A stretch of DNA of 64,000 nucleotides. It comes from Cypionkella sinensis (GTDB lineage Bacteria; Pseudomonadota; Alphaproteobacteria; Rhodobacterales; Rhodobacteraceae). This document shows, in pieces, positions 25,657 through 33,885 of this stretch (position 1 is its first letter; each line of letters opens with the position of its first letter). Where the stretch lies: positions 1,240,001 to 1,304,000 of the forward strand of contig NZ_JBHRTO010000001.1 in assembly GCF_042646385.1 (NCBI RefSeq), read 5' to 3'. The notes under the pieces were generated by a model. That model was given only the letters and a program-made list of their open reading frames with translations, was not told the origin of the DNA and did not search any database. The position numbers and the translations under genes were made by a program.

Positions 25657-26790
25657 ATGAACCAACATCACAGCCTGACCCCCGCCGCCGAGTTGCACGC
25701 CAATGTCGCGGTGCCGTTCCATCAGGCCCATGCGATGCCCAAGTCGCTCTATACCTCCGAGGCGTTTCTGGCAGCCGAGCAAAAACACATCTTCGCGCAG
25801 GATTGGCTTTGTGCGGGTCGCGCCGAAACCCTTGCCAACCCCGGCGATTATCTGACCATGCAGATCGCGGGCGAGCCTGTGATCGTGCTGCGTGACCGCG
25901 ACGGCGACATCCGCGCCATGTCCAACGTCTGCCGTCACCGCATGTCCACCCTGCTGCAAGGCCGGGGCCATACCCGCGCCATCATCTGCCCCTATCATGC
26001 CTGGACCTATAATCTCGACGGTTCCTTGCGCGGGGCCGCCGCGATGAACCAGAACGAGGGCTTCTGCAAAGAGCAGCTTTCCCTGCCGCAAATCCGCTGC
26101 CAGGTCTGGCAAGGCTGGATCATGGTCAGCCTGAATCCCGACGCCGAAGACCCCGAGACCAAACTCGCCGGGGTGCGCGATCTTATCCCCAATCTCGATA
26201 TGTCCACCTATACCGAGACCTATCAGGAAAGCTTCAACTGGGCGACCAACTGGAAGGTGCTGGCCGAGAATTTCATGGAATCCTACCACCTGCCGATGTG
26301 TCACGCGGGCACCATTGGCGGTGCGTCAAAACTGGATGAGATGATCTGCCCCGAAGGCACCGAGGCCTTCAACTATCACTGGATTCTGAAAAACGATTCC
26401 GTCCCCCTCGCGCTCGCGCATCCGGCGAACACCTCCCTACAAGGTGACGACCGCCGCAAGACTTGGCTGTTGGCGATCTACCCGTCGCTGCTGATCACCC
26501 TCACCCCCGGTTATTTCTGGTATCTGTCGCTGACACCCGACGGCCCCGGTCGCGTCAACGTGCTTTTCGGCATGGGAATGAGCGCCGATTGGCTCGCCGA
26601 TCCCGAAGCCGCTGCCCACCTCGCTAAGGTCAAAGCCCTGCTCGACGATGTGAACATCGAGGACAAAGGCTGCACCGAGAAAGTCTATCGTGGCCTGCTC
26701 TCAGGCATGGCCAGCCCCGGCCCTCTCAGCCACCTCGAGCGGCCTAATTACGAATTCGCGCAATACCTTGCCAGCCGCATCCCTGCTTAA
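25657..26790 (+). CDS. Rieske non-heme iron oxygenase, large subunit
   Basis: 377 residues. The Rieske [2Fe-2S] ligands are in CRHRMS (about 89-94) and CPYHAW (about 111-116); the mononuclear iron site lies in NFMESYHLPMCH (about 205-217). The architecture and context fit N-demethylating or ring-hydroxylating oxygenases such as those acting on stachydrine, glycine betaine or carnitine. A reductase subunit is not adjacent. Downstream genes encode a Rid-family protein and, further on, an amine dehydrogenase homologue, supporting a role in N-methylated amine breakdown. The ribosome-binding site is weak. Confidence 0.83.
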   Translation: MNQHHSLTPAAELHANVAVPFHQAHAMPKSLYTSEAFLAAEQKHIFAQDWLCAGRAETLANPGDYLTMQIAGEPVIVLRDRDGDIRAMSNVCRHRMSTLLQGRGHTRAIICPYHAWTYNLDGSLRGAAAMNQNEGFCKEQLSLPQIRCQVWQGWIMVSLNPDAEDPETKLAGVRDLIPNLDMSTYTETYQESFNWATNWKVLAENFMESYHLPMCHAGTIGGASKLDEMICPEGTEAFNYHWILKNDSVPLALAHPANTSLQGDDRRKTWLLAIYPSLLITLTPGYFWYLSLTPDGPGRVNVLFGMGMSADWLADPEAAAHLAKVKALLDDVNIEDKGCTEKVYRGLLSGMASPGPLSHLERPNYEFAQYLASRIPA

Positions 26791-26808
26791 CACCCTACAG
26801 GAAACCCC

Positions 26809-27225
26809 ATGTCCATCACCCGATACCGCAAGTTCAACACCAAAGTCACCTATCCCGAACAGAACCTCGACAACGACCTGTGCCATCTGGTTGCCACCCG
26901 CGGCGGCACCACGCTCTATTTCCGCGGTGCCTGCCCGCAGGATCTGGATACCGCCGTCAACCTCGGCAGCCATGATCCCGCCGAGCAGACCCATAAGGTG
27001 ATGAGCAATATCAAACAGATGATCGAAGAAGCCGGTGGCCGGATGGAGCATCTGGTGAAACTGGTGGTCTACCTGACCGATGTGCGCCACCGTGAACCCG
27101 TCTATCGCGTGATGGGCGAATATATCAAAGGCGTGCATCCGGTCTGCACTGGCCTGACCGTCGTCGCCCTCGCGCGCCCCGATTGGCTGGTGGAAATCGA
27201 CGCCACCGCCGTGATCCCGGATTGA
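26809..27225 (+). CDS. Rid-family (YjgF/YER057c/UK114) protein lacking the RidA arginine
   Basis: 138 residues of the Rid family, 18 bases after the Rieske gene. The region of RidA Arg105 (normally PARS/PART) reads HPVCTGLTVVALARP here, so the arginine needed for imine deaminase activity is replaced by Cys. That places it among the non-RidA Rid subfamilies, often found in catabolic operons for amines and aromatics. It may hydrolyse or channel an unstable imine or enamine made by its neighbours; activity must differ from RidA. Confidence 0.82.
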   Translation: MSITRYRKFNTKVTYPEQNLDNDLCHLVATRGGTTLYFRGACPQDLDTAVNLGSHDPAEQTHKVMSNIKQMIEEAGGRMEHLVKLVVYLTDVRHREPVYRVMGEYIKGVHPVCTGLTVVALARPDWLVEIDATAVIPD

Positions 27226-27233
27226 TCCCAAAG

Positions 27234-27345
27234 CCGGGGGTTTCACACCCCCGGACCCCCGTGGAGTATTTCTGCCAAGATGAAGCCAAACCCTTCATTC
27301 GCCTTGGCGAAAATACTCTCGGGGGTCCGGGGGCAGACAGCCCCC
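27234..27345. repeat. Compound inverted repeat between Rid-family and DUF1028 genes
   Basis: Several nested hairpins. An 8-bp stem CCGGGGGT/ACCCCCGG is at 27234-27241/27247-27254. Exact 13-bp arms CCCCCGGACCCCC (27248-27260) pair with 27321-27333 and continue inward through GAGTATTT/AAATACTC (27264-27271/27311-27318) and GCCAAG/CTTGGC. A third stem GGGGGC/GCCCCC is at 27329-27334/27340-27345. The GAGTATTT...GCCAAGATGAA part resembles the element at 31268-31343. Confidence 0.85.
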
Positions 27346-27368
27346 GGCCTTGCAGAAATAGGCCCAAC

Positions 27369-28040
27369 ATGACCTTCTCGCTGATCGCCCGCTGCGCAAA
27401 AACCGGCCAGTTCGGCATGGTGATTTCCTCGTCCTCACCCGCCGTCGCCGCCCGCTGCGCCCATACCCGCGCGGGCGTGGGGGCTGTTGCCAGCCAGAAC
27501 ATCACCGATCCGGCGCTCGGCCCCTTGCTGCTGGATGCCCTTGCACGGGGCAAACCCGCAGATCAGGCTTTGGCCAGCGTCACCCAAGGCCGCGAGCATA
27601 TCGACTACCGTCAGCTTCTGGTGATCGACACAGCAGGCCGCACCGCCATCCATTCCGGCGCCCAGGTGCTTGGCAACTGGGGTGAAGCGCAGGGCTCCGA
27701 TTGCGCCAGCGGCGGCAATCTTTTGGCCAATGCGAGCATCCCTAGCGCGATGATCGCAGGGTTTGAAACCACCACCGGCCACCTTGGCGACCGGCTGATC
27801 GCGGCGCTCAACGCAGGTCTGGCGGCGGGTGGCGAGGCTGGCCCGGTGCATTCCGCAGGGATGAAGATTGCGGATAAGCTCGACTGGCCGCTGGTCGATC
27901 TGCGCATCGACTGGTCCGACAGCCCGATTGAAGACCTCGCCGCCGCTTGGGCCGTCTACCGCCCACAAATGGCAGCCTATGTCCAGCGCGCGCAAGACCC
28001 GACGCTAGCCCCATCCTACGGCGTGCCCGGAGACGAATAG
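27369..28040 (+). CDS. DUF1028 (Ntn-hydrolase-like) protein
   Basis: 223 residues starting MTFSLIARCAKTGQFGMVI, the characteristic opening of the DUF1028 family, whose structure resembles Ntn hydrolases. ASQNITDPALG and the GGNLLA segment are further family features. DUF1028 genes commonly lie beside Rid-family genes in amine or amino-acid catabolic operons, as here. Hydrolase activity is suspected but substrates are unknown. The hairpin repeat between it and the Rid gene may uncouple their expression. Confidence 0.85.
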   Translation: MTFSLIARCAKTGQFGMVISSSSPAVAARCAHTRAGVGAVASQNITDPALGPLLLDALARGKPADQALASVTQGREHIDYRQLLVIDTAGRTAIHSGAQVLGNWGEAQGSDCASGGNLLANASIPSAMIAGFETTTGHLGDRLIAALNAGLAAGGEAGPVHSAGMKIADKLDWPLVDLRIDWSDSPIEDLAAAWAVYRPQMAAYVQRAQDPTLAPSYGVPGDE

Positions 28041-28109
28041 ACCCACGACGCATAAACCAGCGACGCAAAGGCCTATCGCGAATAGATTTGCGCCAGATAT
28101 CGCAATATG

Positions 28110-28126
28110 CTTAGCCTGTTCCTAAC
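28110..28126 (+). promoter_or_regulatory. Candidate LysR autoregulatory site
   Basis: CTTAGCCTGTTCCTAAC lies 22 bases upstream of the LysR start and resembles 25558-25574 before the Rieske gene. Two similar sites in the same locus, one in front of the regulator, fit LysR binding, although here the regulator is not divergent from its target. Confidence 0.38.
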
Positions 28127-28147
28127 CCAACACCCGGAACAGCCCCA

Positions 28148-29092
28148 ATGCCCTTGCGATTCACCCTGCGCCAGTTGGAATATCTCGTGGCCGTCGGCGA
28201 TAGCGGCTCGATTGCGATGGCTGCCGAGAAGGTCAACGTCTCCAGCCCATCAATCTCAGCGGCGATCTCGCAGCTTGAGGCCGAATTCGGCCTCGCCCTG
28301 TTCGTGCGCAAACACGCCCACGGGCTGTCGCTGACCCAAGGCGGCAAGCAATTCGTCGCCCAAGCCAAACAAGTGCTGGCCGAGGCCGCGAAACTGAACG
28401 AACTCGCCAATCAGATCACCGGCAAAGTGCGCGGCCCCCTTAGTGTCGGCTGCCTTGTCACCTTCGCGCAAATGGTCCTACCGCAACTGCGCCACAGCTT
28501 CATCCAAGCCTACCCCGAGGTCGATTTCACGCAAGTTGAACACAATCAGGTTGAGATTTTCGCGGCCCTGCGCTCAGCCAAGCTCGACATCGCCCTGACC
28601 TATGATCTTGATATTCCATCTGATCTTAGCTTCATCCCGCTGGTCACCCTGCCGCCCTATGCGGTGATGCCACCCAACCATCCGCTGGCCAGCCGCGACC
28701 AGGTCACCCCGCGCGATCTGTCCGAATATCCGATGATCCTGCTCGATCTGCCGTTGTCCTCGGATTACTTTCTGTCGCATTTCACCGCCAACGCCCTGCG
28801 CCCGCATATTGTCGAGCGCACCCGCGACATGGGGGTGATGCAATCCATGGTCGCCAATGGCTTTGGCTATTCCATCGCCAACATCCGCCCGCTGACCGAC
28901 GCCGCACCAGATGGCCGCCGCCTGCGCTACATTCCCCTGACCGGATCGGTGCGCCCGATGAAGCTGGGGCTGGCACTTGCCGAAGGCGCTGGCATCTCGC
29001 TGACCGTGCAGGCCTTCATCGACCACGCCCGCGCCGAGATCACGCTGAACTCTACCCCCGGCCTGCATCTGACCGTGCCGCGCAGCAGCTAA
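28148..29092 (+). CDS. LysR-family transcriptional regulator
   Basis: 314 residues. The N-terminal helix-turn-helix (1-60; FTLRQLEYLVAVGDSGSIAM, then SSPSISAAISQLE) is followed by a LysR substrate-binding domain (about 95-300). It is placed between the DUF1028 gene and the amine dehydrogenase homologue, all on the same strand. It probably controls the Rieske operon and the downstream dehydrogenase in response to the substrate amine. Candidate binding sites are listed at 25558-25574 and 28110-28126. Confidence 0.88.
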   Translation: MPLRFTLRQLEYLVAVGDSGSIAMAAEKVNVSSPSISAAISQLEAEFGLALFVRKHAHGLSLTQGGKQFVAQAKQVLAEAAKLNELANQITGKVRGPLSVGCLVTFAQMVLPQLRHSFIQAYPEVDFTQVEHNQVEIFAALRSAKLDIALTYDLDIPSDLSFIPLVTLPPYAVMPPNHPLASRDQVTPRDLSEYPMILLDLPLSSDYFLSHFTANALRPHIVERTRDMGVMQSMVANGFGYSIANIRPLTDAAPDGRRLRYIPLTGSVRPMKLGLALAEGAGISLTVQAFIDHARAEITLNSTPGLHLTVPRSS

Positions 29093-29182
29093 GGGAAAAC
29101 CTAAGTCAGGCTTTGTCATCGCGTGCTTTACCGCAAGGCCAAGCTCGGCAAAGTGCCGCAACCCCACCCGAAAGGCCGGAAA

Positions 29183-31246
29183 ATGCGCGATCCCCGCTAT
29201 GACATTCTGTTTCAACCGCAACAGATCGGCCCGCTGACCGCTAAAAACCGCTTTTATCAGGTGCCGCATTGCAATGGCGCAGGCTATCGCGATCCGTCTG
29301 CGGCGGCAGCGATGCGTGGCATCAAGGCCGAGGGGGGCTGGGGCGTGATCTTCACCGAACAGACCGAGATGCACCACACCTCTGAAATCACCCCCTTCAT
29401 CGAGTTGCGGCTGTGGGAAGACCAAGACATACCCGCCATCGCAAAAATGGCGGCAGCGATGAAAACCCACGGCGGGCTGGCGGGCATCCAACTGGCCTAT
29501 TCCGGCATCAATGGTCCGAATTTCTACACCAAGGAAGTCCCGATGGCTGTCTCGCCCGGCCCGATCCGCACCTTTACCAATGACCCGGTGCAGGCGCGCG
29601 GGCTAGACAAGACCGACATCAAGAACCTGCGCCGCTGGTTTGTGAACGCCGCCAAACGATCCAAACTGGCGGGCTTCGATCTGATCTGCCTCTACGGCGC
29701 GCATGGCTTTGGCATCTTTCAACATTTCCTCTCACGCGCCACCAACCAGCGCAGCGACGAATACGGCGGCAGCCTTGAGAACCGCTCGCGTTTCGCCCGC
29801 GAGGTGATCGCCGATATGCGCGACGCCGTCGGCGACACCATGGCGCTGACCATGCGCGTCAGCCTTGATGAAAACATCGGCAACCTCGGCTTTTCCAACG
29901 CCGAATTGCGCGATTTCATCGCGATGAACGGTGATCTGCCCGACCTTTGGGATCTCGCCCAAGGCACTTGGGAAGATTGCTCTGGCCCGTCGCGCTTCAA
30001 GGAAGAAGCCGCCCAGCAAACCCTTGTGCAAGGCATCCGAGACCTCACCACCCGCCCCGTCGTCGGTGTCGGTCGCTTCACCTCGCCCGATGTGATGGCG
30101 AAAATGATCCGCCAAGGCACGCTGGATTTCATCGGCTGCGCCCGTCCCTCGATTGCCGATCCGTTCCTGCCCAAAAAGATCGAGGAAGGCCGCATCGAAG
30201 ACATCCGCGAATGTATCGGCTGCAATATCTGCGTCACCGGCGACATGACGCAAAGCATCTCGCGCTGCACCCAGAACCCGACCTTCATGGAGGAATGGCG
30301 CAAAGGCTGGCACCCCGAACGCATGAATGCCAAGGGCGCAAGCCAGAACGTGCTGATCGTGGGCGCAGGCCCCGCCGGGCTGGAGGCCGCCCGCGCCCTG
30401 TCTTTGCGCGGCTATGACGTGGCCTTGGCCGAGGCCGGAACCACCTTGGGCGGGCGCGTCGCCAAAGAGCGCCTGCTGCCGGGGCTTTCCGCCTGGGGTC
30501 GGGTTGCCGATTACCGCGCCTATCAGATCAGCCAGCGTCCGAATATTGAGACCTATTTCGACAGCCGCCTGAGCGCCGACGATATCCTCGCCTTCGGCTT
30601 CCAGAACATCGCCATCGCCACCGGGGCGCTGTGGCGGGCCGATGGCGTGGCGCGAATGCATGTCGAAGCAATCCCCAACAGCGGCATGCAGGTCTTCACG
30701 CCGGATGATCTGATGGCAGGCCGCTTGCCGAAAGGTCGTGTGACGGTGTTTGACGACGATCACTACTACATGGGCGGCGTGCTGGCCGAGCTTCTGGCGC
30801 AACAAGGCTGCGATGTGACGCTGATCACCCCATCGGCCTATGTGTCAGACTGGACACTGAACACCCTCGAGCAAGGCGCGATCCACCGCAGGCTGGCCGC
30901 GGCGGGAGTGAAAATCACCCTCAACACCGGCCTGATCTCGATGCAGCCGCAAAGCATAACCACCGCTTGCGTCTACACAGGCGCTGAAACCCAAACCGAA
31001 ACCGACGCCGTGGTGATGGTGGCCAGCCGCACATCGCAAGACCAACTCTACCGCGACCTGCAAGCCCGCGCGGCCGATTGGGCCGACGCTGGCATCCTGT
31101 CGGTCAAACTGATCGGCGACGCCAACGCCCCCGGCCCGATCGCCTGGGCCACCTACGCAGGCCACCGCTATGCCCGAGAACTCGACACCCCCGATATCGG
31201 CGACGCCCTGCCCTTCCGCCGCGAAGTCACCGCCTTGCAGGATTAG
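29183..31246 (+). CDS. Trimethylamine/dimethylamine dehydrogenase-family flavoprotein
   Basis: 687 residues from the ATG of MRDPRYDILFQPQQ; an in-frame start 20 codons upstream is less likely. The old-yellow-enzyme barrel (about 1-350) contains KNRFYQVPHCNGAG, putting Cys30 exactly where trimethylamine dehydrogenase links FMN. Position 60 is Gln (FTEQ) where TMADH has cage residue Tyr60; Gln at 60 is, from memory, reported for dimethylamine dehydrogenase. CIGCNIC plus a Cys 11 residues later gives the [4Fe-4S] site, followed by the ADP-binding domain VLIVGAGPAGLEAA. It would oxidatively N-demethylate a secondary or tertiary amine. N-methylproline demethylase relatives are an alternative. Confidence 0.87.
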   Translation: MRDPRYDILFQPQQIGPLTAKNRFYQVPHCNGAGYRDPSAAAAMRGIKAEGGWGVIFTEQTEMHHTSEITPFIELRLWEDQDIPAIAKMAAAMKTHGGLAGIQLAYSGINGPNFYTKEVPMAVSPGPIRTFTNDPVQARGLDKTDIKNLRRWFVNAAKRSKLAGFDLICLYGAHGFGIFQHFLSRATNQRSDEYGGSLENRSRFAREVIADMRDAVGDTMALTMRVSLDENIGNLGFSNAELRDFIAMNGDLPDLWDLAQGTWEDCSGPSRFKEEAAQQTLVQGIRDLTTRPVVGVGRFTSPDVMAKMIRQGTLDFIGCARPSIADPFLPKKIEEGRIEDIRECIGCNICVTGDMTQSISRCTQNPTFMEEWRKGWHPERMNAKGASQNVLIVGAGPAGLEAARALSLRGYDVALAEAGTTLGGRVAKERLLPGLSAWGRVADYRAYQISQRPNIETYFDSRLSADDILAFGFQNIAIATGALWRADGVARMHVEAIPNSGMQVFTPDDLMAGRLPKGRVTVFDDDHYYMGGVLAELLAQQGCDVTLITPSAYVSDWTLNTLEQGAIHRRLAAAGVKITLNTGLISMQPQSITTACVYTGAETQTETDAVVMVASRTSQDQLYRDLQARAADWADAGILSVKLIGDANAPGPIAWATYAGHRYARELDTPDIGDALPFRREVTALQD

Positions 31247-31267
31247 GTGCGCGGCAAAGCCGCTTCT

Positions 31268-31343
31268 TCTTGGCTTAAATACTCCCGCCGGAGGCTTCTG
31301 CGGCATATGTCGGATGCCTCCGGCGGGAGTATTTAAGCCAAGA
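31268..31343. repeat. REP-like inverted repeat (28-bp perfect arms), copy 2
   Basis: Arms 31268-31295 and 31316-31343 are exact inverse copies, tip CCGCCGGAGGC, outer part TCTTGGCTTAAATAC. The 20-base centre contains ATGTCGGAT, also seen in the centre of copy 1. It lies between convergent genes (amine dehydrogenase and Rrf2 regulator) and probably serves as a bidirectional transcription end. Confidence 0.9.
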
Positions 31344-31420
31344 TGAAAGCCCGGAACCAGCGGCCAAGACCCGGCACGGGGCGAGGCCGCCGGGGCGGGA
31401 CGCAATCTTGATCTGGAAAC

Positions 31421-31885
31421 TCAGGAGGCCAGCGGTTCGGTCAAGACCTGCGCTGCCACAGCCCCCGAGCGCAGCATGTCGGCCAAGGTCAGCGATTCAA
31501 TCAGCAGCAGGTAAGACCAGAAAATATCGGCGAACACCTTGCGGATGCGGCAGCTTTCCTCGTCCACACAATCTTCGCAGCGCTGATAGGCCCGGCGCGA
31601 GAGACACGGCAGCGGCGCAATCGGCCCGTCGATCAGCCGCAGCAGTTCCGAAATCGAAATCTCAGCTGGCGGTTTGATCAGTTGATAGCCGCCCGAGCGC
31701 CCACGGGTCGAGGCGATGATGCCCGCATTGCGCACTTCCAGAAGAATATGCTCGAGAAACCGCTTCGGCGTACCAGAGCGTTTGGCGATCGCTTCGATCG
31801 TCAAGGCCTCGGGCGTCGCCTGCGCCGCCGCATCCGCCAGCACCAACAGCGCTTTCAGGGCATATTTCATTTTTTGTGTAATCAT
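31421..31885 (-). CDS. Rrf2-family transcriptional regulator
   Basis: 154 residues from the ATG (a TTG lies two codons upstream). The N-terminal winged helix (MITQKMKYALKALLVLAD through TRGRSGGYQL) is the Rrf2 hallmark. Cys94, Cys103, Cys106 and Cys112 (CLSRRAYQRCEDCVDEESC) could bind an iron-sulfur cluster, though the spacing differs from IscR (Cys92, 98, 104). It could sense redox state, iron-sulfur status or sulfur compounds. It stands alone, convergent with the amine dehydrogenase; targets unknown. Confidence 0.87.
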   Translation of the reverse strand: MITQKMKYALKALLVLADAAAQATPEALTIEAIAKRSGTPKRFLEHILLEVRNAGIIASTRGRSGGYQLIKPPAEISISELLRLIDGPIAPLPCLSRRAYQRCEDCVDEESCRIRKVFADIFWSYLLLIESLTLADMLRSGAVAAQVLTEPLAS

Positions 31886-32175
31886 GTCCAAGACCTAACT
31901 GGCGCTTAAAAAGGAATCAATCCGCGTCTGGCGGGTTTGCGAAAAATCTTGACAGCAAAGCTGAAACCCCCGGTGTAAAGCCTGCACAGGCAGTGCAAGC
32001 TGACAATCGCCGATGCGTTGCCTGCGCTGAAACCCCAGAAATTCCTGTGAAATCCGCCGCAACTGCCCATCCGAATCAATCACGATATATTTGGTAGATT
32101 AATAATGCTTTCGCGACTCACAAAAGCTTGATAACGTGACAGCACGATCCATCCAAAGCTGCACAGGATGCTCAC

Positions 32176-32334
32176 ATGTCACAAATGTTGTCACAGCGCC
32201 CGACACGGCGCGCCACTTATGTTGCTCTGGTGGTGTTTGGTCTGGCCTATCTTGGTGTGATGGCGATCATTTTCGCCCCCGAAGGTAGCCTCTCCAGCCG
32301 AAACCCGGTGATGTCGGCCCAAACCACCGAATAG
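32176..32334 (+). CDS. Small single-span membrane protein, unknown function
   Basis: A 52-residue frame beginning MSQMLSQRPTRRATY, with a basic N-terminus, one hydrophobic helix (VALVVFGLAYLGVMAIIF, about 16-33) and a short polar tail. AGGA lies eight bases before the start, and a strong Rho-independent terminator begins 24 bases after the stop; together these support a real, separately transcribed small gene. I recognise no family. The N-in/C-out topology is predicted from the positive-inside rule. Confidence 0.55.
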   Translation: MSQMLSQRPTRRATYVALVVFGLAYLGVMAIIFAPEGSLSSRNPVMSAQTTE

Positions 32335-32358
32335 CCACACTGATTGAACAAAACACTA

Positions 32359-32386
32359 AGGCAGGCCACAGCGGCCTGCCTTTTTT
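32359..32386 (+). terminator. Rho-independent terminator
   Basis: A perfect nine-pair stem AGGCAGGCC-acagc-GGCCTGCCT runs straight into TTTTT. It ends the small membrane-protein transcript and, from the other side, lies just past the ROK gene stop. Confidence 0.88.
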
Positions 32387-32394
32387 CATGGCCC

Positions 32395-33672
32395 CTATTG
32401 CGCGGCAATCTCGCGCGGCGCCATCAGAATCCGCTCTGTCACCGCCGACAGCGCCAAGGCCGCAGCCCCATGCGCCCAAAGCAGATCACCCCAGGCATGG
32501 ATTTCAATCGGCGGGCGCGGCCTGCCAGTGTTGATCACCAGATTGTCCATCTCGGCCAAAGTCTCGGCGGCGTAGAGATAATCGAACTTCAGCCGCTCGC
32601 CCGACAGGATGATTAGCGCCGGATCGAACAGATTGACGACATTCGCCAACCCCACCGCCAGATAGCGCCCCGCCCGCCGAAAGATGCTGCGTGCCGTGGC
32701 ATCACCTGCTTGCGCGTGATCATACAGGCTTTCCAGCAGCACCGAGATCGACTGCCCTTCGCGATGCCCCCAGTTCAGCGCCGTGGTCGCCTCGCGTGCC
32801 AGTGCATAATCGGCGACATAGGCCTCTAGGCAACCGCGCTGGCCACAGCGGCACAGGGCACCATCCAGTTGCACTTTGGTATGGCCCAACTCCATCCCCA
32901 GCCGCTGCGAGCCGCGATAAATCTTGTGGTTCATCACAAAGCCCATGCCGACGCCATGTTCAAACGTCACCACCGCGAAATCGGCCAGACTGCGGCCTGC
33001 GCCGAACCACAACTCGGCCAGAGCCACCAGATTGGCGTCATTGTCGATGCTGACAGGCAGGCCCAACCGCGCCTGCGCCGCATCAGCCAAGGGCACCGCG
33101 CGTTCCGTCAGGGTGGAGGACCACAGCACCACGCCCTCGGCCTGATCGACAAACCCCGGCAGGCCCACACCCACCCCCGACAAAGCCGAACGCGCAATCC
33201 CTGCGTTGTCGCAAACACGGTCCAGCAGTAGCGCCATCGCGTCCAGCATCTCCGGCAAGGGCATTGGTCCCGGCCTGCGCGGCACCACCTCATTCGCCAA
33301 GAGATTGCCGGCGAAATCGACGATCACCGCCGAATGTTCGCGGTCCGACATCTTCATGCCGGCGACCATATGCGCCTGCGCCCGCACCCCCAGCGCCACG
33401 GCAGGACGCCCGCGCCCCAGTTCCGGATCACGCGGCGCGCTCACCTCTTCGATCAGCCCGGCCTCGATCAATTCTGAGGTGATCGTTGTCACCGATGCGG
33501 GCGAAACACCCAGATCCTTGGCAACCTGCACCCGCGGAATCAAGCCTGACGCGCGCACCCGTTCAAACACCTGCTGGCGCAAGGGGCGCATTGATTCGGA
33601 CAAAGGCGGAATCAGTGGGCCGCAGCCCCTCGTCGCCATCTCTGCCTCATCCGCTGCGCCAAAACTCGGCAT
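32395..33672 (-). CDS. xylR: ROK-family transcriptional repressor (XylR-like)
   Basis: 425 residues. A DNA-binding winged helix (about 35-85; QVAKDLGVSPASVTTITSELIE) is fused to a ROK sugar-kinase-like domain with the zinc motif CRCGQRGCLE and GHTKVQ, plus VSIDNDANLVALAE. ROK repressors bind a free sugar or sugar phosphate. It is divergent from xylFHG across a 213-base AT-rich region, so it is the probable xylose-responsive repressor of that importer. GGAG nine bases upstream supports the chosen start. Xylose specificity is inferred from the neighbouring binding protein. Confidence 0.85.
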   Translation of the reverse strand: MPSFGAADEAEMATRGCGPLIPPLSESMRPLRQQVFERVRASGLIPRVQVAKDLGVSPASVTTITSELIEAGLIEEVSAPRDPELGRGRPAVALGVRAQAHMVAGMKMSDREHSAVIVDFAGNLLANEVVPRRPGPMPLPEMLDAMALLLDRVCDNAGIARSALSGVGVGLPGFVDQAEGVVLWSSTLTERAVPLADAAQARLGLPVSIDNDANLVALAELWFGAGRSLADFAVVTFEHGVGMGFVMNHKIYRGSQRLGMELGHTKVQLDGALCRCGQRGCLEAYVADYALAREATTALNWGHREGQSISVLLESLYDHAQAGDATARSIFRRAGRYLAVGLANVVNLFDPALIILSGERLKFDYLYAAETLAEMDNLVINTGRPRPPIEIHAWGDLLWAHGAAALALSAVTERILMAPREIAAQ

Positions 33673-33692
33673 TTATTTGATCTCCGAATAAA
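33672..33692. promoter_or_regulatory. Candidate ROK operator at the xylR leader
   Basis: TTTATT (33672-33677) and AATAAA (33687-33692) form an AT-rich inverted repeat around GATCTCC. This resembles the TTATTT...AAATAA style of NagC/Mlc-type ROK operators. It covers the xylR ribosome-binding site, so binding there would autoregulate the repressor. Confidence 0.35.
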
Positions 33693-33791
33693 AAAATGGC
33701 AGGATTGTTCATGCGCGATCTATTATTGCTGCAATGCAGCGCGGATTTGCAAGAAAATCTGGCTCACTTGTTCTCGCGCATCAGTTTTATT

Positions 33792-33885
33792 TTGACAACT
33801 GAATTTATTCGCGGCAATTTTCCGGCAGTTCTAGCGAATCTGCGGAACAGGTCATACGCTGGCCGAATCCATAGGGAGGATAAAA
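33792..33885 (+). promoter_or_regulatory. xylF promoter and leader
   Basis: TTGACA at 33792-33797 is followed after 17 bases by CAATTT (33815-33820), a weak -10. A strong ribosome-binding site AGGGAGGA (33873-33880) lies five bases before the xylF ATG. The whole region is much more AT-rich than the surrounding genes. Confidence 0.45.

Noticed and set aside
31895..32083. 62-codon minus-strand frame upstream of the Rrf2 gene
   Set aside because: No ribosome-binding site, no hydrophobic or domain signal, and it overlaps the Rrf2 promoter region.
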